Below are positions 59,684-64,000 of a DNA stretch of 64,000 bases, one piece after another. How positions within the stretch are numbered: position 1 is the first letter of the stretch; each line of letters opens with the position of its first letter. This DNA is from Microbacterium sp. MM2322 (GTDB taxonomy: Bacteria > Actinomycetota > Actinomycetes > Actinomycetales > Microbacteriaceae). The translations under genes were made by a program, and so were the position numbers. The stretch covers positions 2,480,001 to 2,544,000 of the forward strand of contig NZ_OZ075067.1 in assembly GCF_964186585.1 (NCBI RefSeq), in the 5' to 3' direction. The notes below the pieces were generated by a model. The model saw only the letters and a program-made list of their open reading frames with translations. It was not told the origin of the DNA and made no database searches.

Positions 59684-61198
59684 ATGGAGCTCAGCGACTA
59701 CATCCGCGTCCTCCGCAAGAACTGGCTGGTCATCGTCGTGCTGACGCTGCTCGGACTGGGCGCGGCCGCCGCGTACTCGCTCACGCGCACACCCGTGTAC
59801 GAGTCGTCGAGCAGCGTGGCCGTGTCGACTCAGACCGGCGGCACGGCATCCGACATCCAGCAGGGTGCCAACTTCGCCCAGACGCGCATCAACACGTACG
59901 TCGGTCTTGCGACGACACCCATCGTGCTCAACCCGGTGATCGCTGAGCTCAACCTCGGCGTCACTGCCGAGAAGCTCGCGTCACAGGTCAGCGCATCTTC
60001 GGCCCTGAACACCACGATCATCACGATCTCGGTGTCGGACCCTGACCCTGTCGCCGCCGCCGACCTCGCGAATCAGGTCGCCGCCAGCCTCTCTACCGTC
60101 GTGCCCGAGATCGAGCCGCAGATCGAAGAGGGCGGCAGCCCCATCCGCCTCACGCGCGTCAGCGACGCGCAGCCCGCGCTCTCGCCCGCGAGCCCCAATG
60201 TTCCGCTCAACCTCGCGCTCGGCGCGCTGGTCGGCCTCGCCCTCGGAATCGGCCTCGCGGTGCTGCGCACCGTTCTCGACAACAAGGTCCGGACGCCCCG
60301 CGACGCCGAGGCCATCACCTCTGCTCCCTCGCTCGGCGCGATCGCGTTCGACACGAAGGCGAAAGACCGCCCGCTCATCGTCCACGCCGATCCGCTCAGC
60401 CCTCGGGCCGAGTCGTTCCGTGCGCTGCGCACGAACCTGCAGTTCCTCGACATGGGCGGCCGCTCGAGCTTCGTCATCACAAGCTCGGTCCCGAGCGAAG
60501 GCAAGTCCACCACCACGATCAACCTCGCGATCGCTCTCGCCGACGCGGGCAAGAAGGTGGCTCTCCTCGACACCGATCTGCGCAAGCCGAAGGTGGCCGA
60601 GTACCTCGGCATCGAAGGCGGCGTGGGCCTGACCGACGTGCTCATCGGGCGGACCCGCGTCGGTGACGTCATGCTGCCCTGGGGTGGCCGCAGCTTGTTC
60701 GTCCTCCCCGCGGGCAAGATTCCGCCGAACCCGAGCGAGCTTCTCGGGTCGAAGCAGATGGCGACCCTTCTCGAGGTGCTCGAGCGCGACTTCGACGTCG
60801 TGCTCTGCGACGCGCCCCCGCTTCTCCCCGTGACCGACGCCGCCATCCTGGCTCGCGGCACGAGCGGCGCGATCCTGGTCGCCTCGGCCGGCAAGGTCAC
60901 CCGCCACCAGCTCGAAGGTGCGGTCGAGGCCCTCCACACCGTCGGCGCCAAAGTCGCCGGATTCGTCATGTCGATGGTGCCCACGCGCGGTCCCGACTCG
61001 TACTACAGCGGCTACGGGTACGGCTATGGGTACGGCTACGGCAAGTACGGCTACACGCAGGAGCAGCCCAAGGCCGCACGCGGACGCAAGCGCAAGGCGC
61101 CCGTCGCCGTCGTCCCCGACACCATGCCGGAGATGGGCAGCATCGGCTTCGATTCACGGCGCGACGCACGAAGCGCCGGCGACTCCACCGCTCGCTGA
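59684..61198 (+). CDS. Wzc-like polysaccharide chain-length regulator/tyrosine autokinase
   Basis: 504 residues. Wzz domain with helices at about 14-32 and 176-194 (the second ends in the coupling to the kinase). BY-kinase domain: Walker A SSVPSEGKSTTT (268-277), Walker A' VALLDTDLRKPKV (292-304) and Walker B VVLCDAPPLLPVTDA (372-386). The Tyr-rich cluster GPDSYYSGYGYGYGYGYGKY (437-456) is the autophosphorylation tail. It controls export length of the polysaccharide made by the neighbouring genes. The fused Wzz-kinase layout is Gram-negative-like but common in actinobacteria. Confidence 0.92.
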   Translation: MELSDYIRVLRKNWLVIVVLTLLGLGAAAAYSLTRTPVYESSSSVAVSTQTGGTASDIQQGANFAQTRINTYVGLATTPIVLNPVIAELNLGVTAEKLASQVSASSALNTTIITISVSDPDPVAAADLANQVAASLSTVVPEIEPQIEEGGSPIRLTRVSDAQPALSPASPNVPLNLALGALVGLALGIGLAVLRTVLDNKVRTPRDAEAITSAPSLGAIAFDTKAKDRPLIVHADPLSPRAESFRALRTNLQFLDMGGRSSFVITSSVPSEGKSTTTINLAIALADAGKKVALLDTDLRKPKVAEYLGIEGGVGLTDVLIGRTRVGDVMLPWGGRSLFVLPAGKIPPNPSELLGSKQMATLLEVLERDFDVVLCDAPPLLPVTDAAILARGTSGAILVASAGKVTRHQLEGAVEALHTVGAKVAGFVMSMVPTRGPDSYYSGYGYGYGYGYGKYGYTQEQPKAARGRKRKAPVAVVPDTMPEMGSIGFDSRRDARSAGDSTAR

Positions 61199-61201
61199 GC
61201 C

Positions 61202-62077
61202 ATGGCACGCCGGTCGACGGTTCGCCGCGGGCTGCCCTCGGTCGTCGTGGCGATCCTGGTCGTCGCCCTCACTGTCGCCGTCGGCGCGCTCGTCGTGCTC
61301 GCACTGCAGCGCGCGCAGGGTGACAGCGTTCCGAGCGGCGCACAATCTGCACCTCCCGTCGCCTCCACTCCCCCGTCCCCATCTCCGTCGGCGAGCGCCG
61401 TCGCGCTGACTCCCCCGGGGGCCGCAGAACGCTTCCTCGCCGTCGGCGCCGACATGATCTGGCGCGCAACGGCAGGCGTCTGCGGGGGCGACCCTCCCGT
61501 GCTCGAGCGATCCGACGACGGCGGAGACACCTGGGCCGACGTCACCCCGACATACCGGGGCATCGCGCAGATCCGCGACCTCCTGCCCTTCGCCGACACC
61601 GAAGCCGACCTCGTCGCCGATGTCGGCGACGACTGCGAGACCCAAGCCCTGCGCACCTTCACCCAGGGCACCTTCTGGTCTCCGTACGACGACCTGCTCG
61701 CGCAGTCCACCTACCTCGACGGGGCTTCCGTCATCGTCGACGGCACCGCGCTCGACGCACCCTGCGCCCAACCCTGGGGCCTTCGCGCCTCCGGCGACAC
61801 CGCCGCCTTCATCTGCGACGGCACGGCCTACGCCACGACCGACGGACGAACCTCCCCGATCGGCACCGGCGTCAGGGCACTCGACGTCCTCGACGGCACG
61901 GTGGTCGGCGCCACCACGGCGCCCGACTGCGACGGCATCCAACTGGCCGTGCTGAGCCCCGATCCCGAGCCGCTCGCCTGCGTCGAGGGGGATGCCGCCG
62001 CCCCGCTCGCGCTGTCGCTCACCGCCGACACGATCACCGTGTGGGCAGGAGACGAGCTCGTCAGAACGGCACGCTGA
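61202..62077 (+). CDS. Membrane-anchored BNR-like beta-propeller fragment
   Basis: 291 residues. One N-terminal helix (VVVAILVVALTVAVGALVVLAL), then a Pro/Ser tether (about 45-70) and a beta-rich extracellular part with one clear sialidase-type Asp-box SDDGGDTWADV (about 103-113) and five or six Cys. Too short for a full propeller. It starts 3 nt after the Wzc-like stop and shares TGATG with the kinase gene downstream, so it may sense or bind the surface glycan for that kinase. Confidence 0.7.
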   Translation: MARRSTVRRGLPSVVVAILVVALTVAVGALVVLALQRAQGDSVPSGAQSAPPVASTPPSPSPSASAVALTPPGAAERFLAVGADMIWRATAGVCGGDPPVLERSDDGGDTWADVTPTYRGIAQIRDLLPFADTEADLVADVGDDCETQALRTFTQGTFWSPYDDLLAQSTYLDGASVIVDGTALDAPCAQPWGLRASGDTAAFICDGTAYATTDGRTSPIGTGVRALDVLDGTVVGATTAPDCDGIQLAVLSPDPEPLACVEGDAAAPLALSLTADTITVWAGDELVRTAR

Positions 62078-63780
62078 TGCGACGGATGGGCCGGGTATGG
62101 CGCGCCCTCGGGACGACGTTCGTCAGCGGCCAGTACTTCACACGGTGGTCGATGATCCTCGCCCTCGCCGTCGGAGTTCTGCTCAGCGTCCCCAGCGTCG
62201 GCGAAGCATCGTTCCTGGGCTATCTGCGGGGTGTCACGGTCGCGGCGCTCGGTTCACCTCTTCTCATCGCCATCGGATTCGCCGCGGCGTGGGCCGAACG
62301 CCGCCTCGAACGTCCGGCCTACCGCGCCGCCGTGGTCGCCGGAGCCATCCTGGCGATCTCGGCCATCCGGCCGTTCGTCAACGACGCGGCGAGCACGCTC
62401 GTGTTCGCGACGTCGACCGGCGCCAACTGGCCGACGCGCATCACCACCAACCTGGTCACGCTGACCGTGCTCCTCACGGTGTGCGCGCTGACCGTCACGT
62501 ACCACCGGCACCTCCGCGCCACCACGGCACGACTGCAGCTCGCGGGCGCGCAGATGCGGGCCGGCATCGCAGAGGTCCGTCGGCTGCGCGAGGAAGCGAC
62601 CGCCACCCGGCACCGCCTCGTCGACGAGTTGCGATCCGCGCGCGACCGTCTCCTCGCGCAGCCGCTCGACTTCGACGCCGTGCGGGACTACGCCGACCGG
62701 ACGCGCGCGGCATCCCACGCTTTGAACGGATTGCGATCCGCTCCCTCCGCAGAATCCCTCGAGGGGGTGGACGTGGGCGAGAGCCAGCGCATCCCCTTCG
62801 CCGGTCGACTCGGCAAGACCCCGCCGCTCGCCGTCGGTCTCACGTACGTGGGCGCCACGCTGCCGTTCGGGCTCGCCCACGGCGGACCGTCGGTCGCTGT
62901 CACCGCAGTCCTCGTGTGCGCCGCGCTCGACGTGATCGCCGTCGGCCTCGTCAGGGCCACTCGCCGGCTTCGGCCGCGACTCCGCGGCGTCCTCTTCGTC
63001 GCCATCTGGGTGGCCGTCGGGGTCGGGGTGATGGAACTCACCTTCGTCCTCCTCCCCGAGGTCGGCTCCCTCGGGCTCGTTCCGCTCGCGGGCATCCCCC
63101 TCACCGCCGTGATCATCAGCCTGTGCGTCGACGTGTACCGCCGCGCGCGCGCCGAGGAGCAACGCGCGACAGGCGTCCTCCTCGAATCGGCACGGCGGCT
63201 CGCCGCCGAGGTCGACGCGGCCCGGGCCCCCGTGCAGCGTGCCACCGATCTGCTGCACGGCCGGCTGCAAGGCCGGTGCGTCATCCTCGCCGCGCATGTC
63301 GACGAGAACATCCCCGACCGCGAGACGCTCGACACCTTCCGATCCCAGACCGACACCATCCTCGATGAGGTGCGGGATGACGGTATCGCGTCGACGGGCG
63401 GGGGCGAGGACGTCGACGACCTCGTGCGGGCCTGGTCGGTCGTGATGGGGGTGAGCGTGAAGATCGCCGACGATGCCCGCGACGGGCTCGCCGGGCTGCC
63501 CCTCGGCGACGACGTCACCGGCCTCGTCAACGAAGGACTCGTGAACGCGGTCAAGCACTCCGGCGCTCGGTGGGCCGAGATCGAGATCGGACGCGACGGC
63601 AACCGCGTTCACGTGCGGGTCGCGAGCCCCGGCATCCTCACCGTCATGGGCCCCGGTGACAACGGACGCGTGACGGGCATCGGTACCCGGGGCGACGGCA
63701 CGACGCTGCGTCAGCTGGGCGACCGGGTCGTCCTCGAAGGAGTGTTCCCGATTCCGAGCGCGAACGTGACGGCGAGCTGA
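62077..63780 (+). CDS. Membrane sensor histidine kinase-like protein (paralogue of 40202-42037)
   Basis: 567 residues from ATG 62077. Two blocks of hydrophobic segments (about 20-150 and 255-360), a coiled-coil region with RRLREEATATRHRLVDELRS, then the possible phospho-acceptor region ATDLLHGRLQGRCVILAAH. HATPase N-box VNEGLVNAVKHSGARWAEIE. The LLHGRLQGRCVILAA and NEG.VNA.KHS blocks match the 40202 protein closely. Co-transcribed with the anchored protein upstream and convergent with a response regulator. Confidence 0.75.
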   Translation: MRRMGRVWRALGTTFVSGQYFTRWSMILALAVGVLLSVPSVGEASFLGYLRGVTVAALGSPLLIAIGFAAAWAERRLERPAYRAAVVAGAILAISAIRPFVNDAASTLVFATSTGANWPTRITTNLVTLTVLLTVCALTVTYHRHLRATTARLQLAGAQMRAGIAEVRRLREEATATRHRLVDELRSARDRLLAQPLDFDAVRDYADRTRAASHALNGLRSAPSAESLEGVDVGESQRIPFAGRLGKTPPLAVGLTYVGATLPFGLAHGGPSVAVTAVLVCAALDVIAVGLVRATRRLRPRLRGVLFVAIWVAVGVGVMELTFVLLPEVGSLGLVPLAGIPLTAVIISLCVDVYRRARAEEQRATGVLLESARRLAAEVDAARAPVQRATDLLHGRLQGRCVILAAHVDENIPDRETLDTFRSQTDTILDEVRDDGIASTGGGEDVDDLVRAWSVVMGVSVKIADDARDGLAGLPLGDDVTGLVNEGLVNAVKHSGARWAEIEIGRDGNRVHVRVASPGILTVMGPGDNGRVTGIGTRGDGTTLRQLGDRVVLEGVFPIPSANVTAS

Positions 63781-63781
63781 C

Positions 63782-64000
63782 TCAGACCACGTCGAGCAGC
63801 GACGCGACCCGTTCGCGCAGCTGGCGGGGTGTGAACGGCTTCACGACGTAGTCGTCGACGCCGGCGGCCTTTGCCTGTGCCACGTCCTGGGGCGATGACC
63901 GGGCGGTGAGCATCATGATGCGCGTCGACGAGAAGTCCGGGTTGGCGCGCAGAGTCGAACAGACCTCGATACCCGTCTTGATCGGCATCATCCAGTCCAC
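63782..64000 (-). CDS. Response regulator receiver domain, N-terminus beyond window
   Basis: 72 residues seen. DWMMPIKTGIEVCSTLR contains the phospho-acceptor Asp. The switch Thr is in IMMLTARSSPQD, and the Lys in DDYVVKPFTPRQL. It ends LLDVV right after the receiver fold, so it is CheY-like with no output domain. It abuts the kinase gene convergently by 1 nt and could be its partner. Confidence 0.88.
   Translation of the reverse strand: MDWMMPIKTGIEVCSTLRANPDFSSTRIMMLTARSSPQDVAQAKAAGVDDYVVKPFTPRQLRERVASLLDVV

Overview
The window is high-GC DNA (roughly 70% by eye) from an actinobacterium, most likely a member of Microbacteriaceae close to Microbacterium. Signs are the rRNA spacer without a tRNA, boxA-like leader elements, frequent leaderless-type starts (a TANNNT hexamer 6-7 nt before the start codon), and the conserved neighbourhoods acpS-alr-tsaE-tsaB-rimI-tsaD and rplM-rpsI-glmM. 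I infer the genus; no search was run.

Layout. 1-4.9 kb: minus-strand rRNA operon (23S truncated by the window edge, spacer, 16S, leader, promoter). 5.2-12.4 kb: guaB, then a branched-chain amino acid ABC transporter (livHMGF, plus strand) facing its binding-protein gene. 12.5-15.7 kb: a small secreted protein, a RarD-type transporter, groES under tandem CIRCE operators, and a THUMP-like methyltransferase. 15.76-17.5 kb: an IS5-family element with a frameshifted transposase and a complete passenger gene, bounded by CTAG. 17.5-24.1 kb: low-GC accessory genes, then the tsa/alr/acpS operon and a low-molecular-weight phosphatase. 24.2-31.2 kb: CPBP protease, UDP-glucose dehydrogenase, glmS, a CAP protein, a VanZ-like protein and coaA. 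31.3-43.6 kb: GH5 cellulase, Ppx/GppA, SDR, a hydrolase/GMC oxidoreductase pair, a large secreted repeat protein, a 47-residue membrane protein, a membrane sensor kinase, an acyltransferase and a CsbD protein. 43.7-46.2 kb: rplM-rpsI-glmM.

46.2-61.2 kb is an exopolysaccharide locus. Eight overlapping minus-strand genes (two acetyltransferases, Wzy- and Wzx-like membrane proteins, three glycosyltransferases, a pyruvyltransferase) diverge from a plus-strand glycosyltransferase-gmd-fcl operon. A secreted repeat protein and a Wzc-like chain-length regulator/tyrosine kinase follow. Together these can make GDP-L-fucose, assemble a fucosylated and probably pyruvylated and acetylated repeat unit, flip and polymerise it, and control chain length. 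glmS, glmM, the UDP-glucose dehydrogenase and the phosphatase lie elsewhere in the window and could feed or tune the same process. The window ends with a second membrane sensor kinase, paralogous to the one at 40-42 kb, and a truncated response regulator.

The most unusual items are the passenger-carrying IS, the LivH permease with an extracytoplasmic domain at its N-terminus, the hydrolase/GMC module, the paralogous kinase pair, the secreted protein with a C-terminal duplication I do not recognise, and an over-represented GGATGCC/GGCATCC heptamer that is absent from the low-GC accessory segments.
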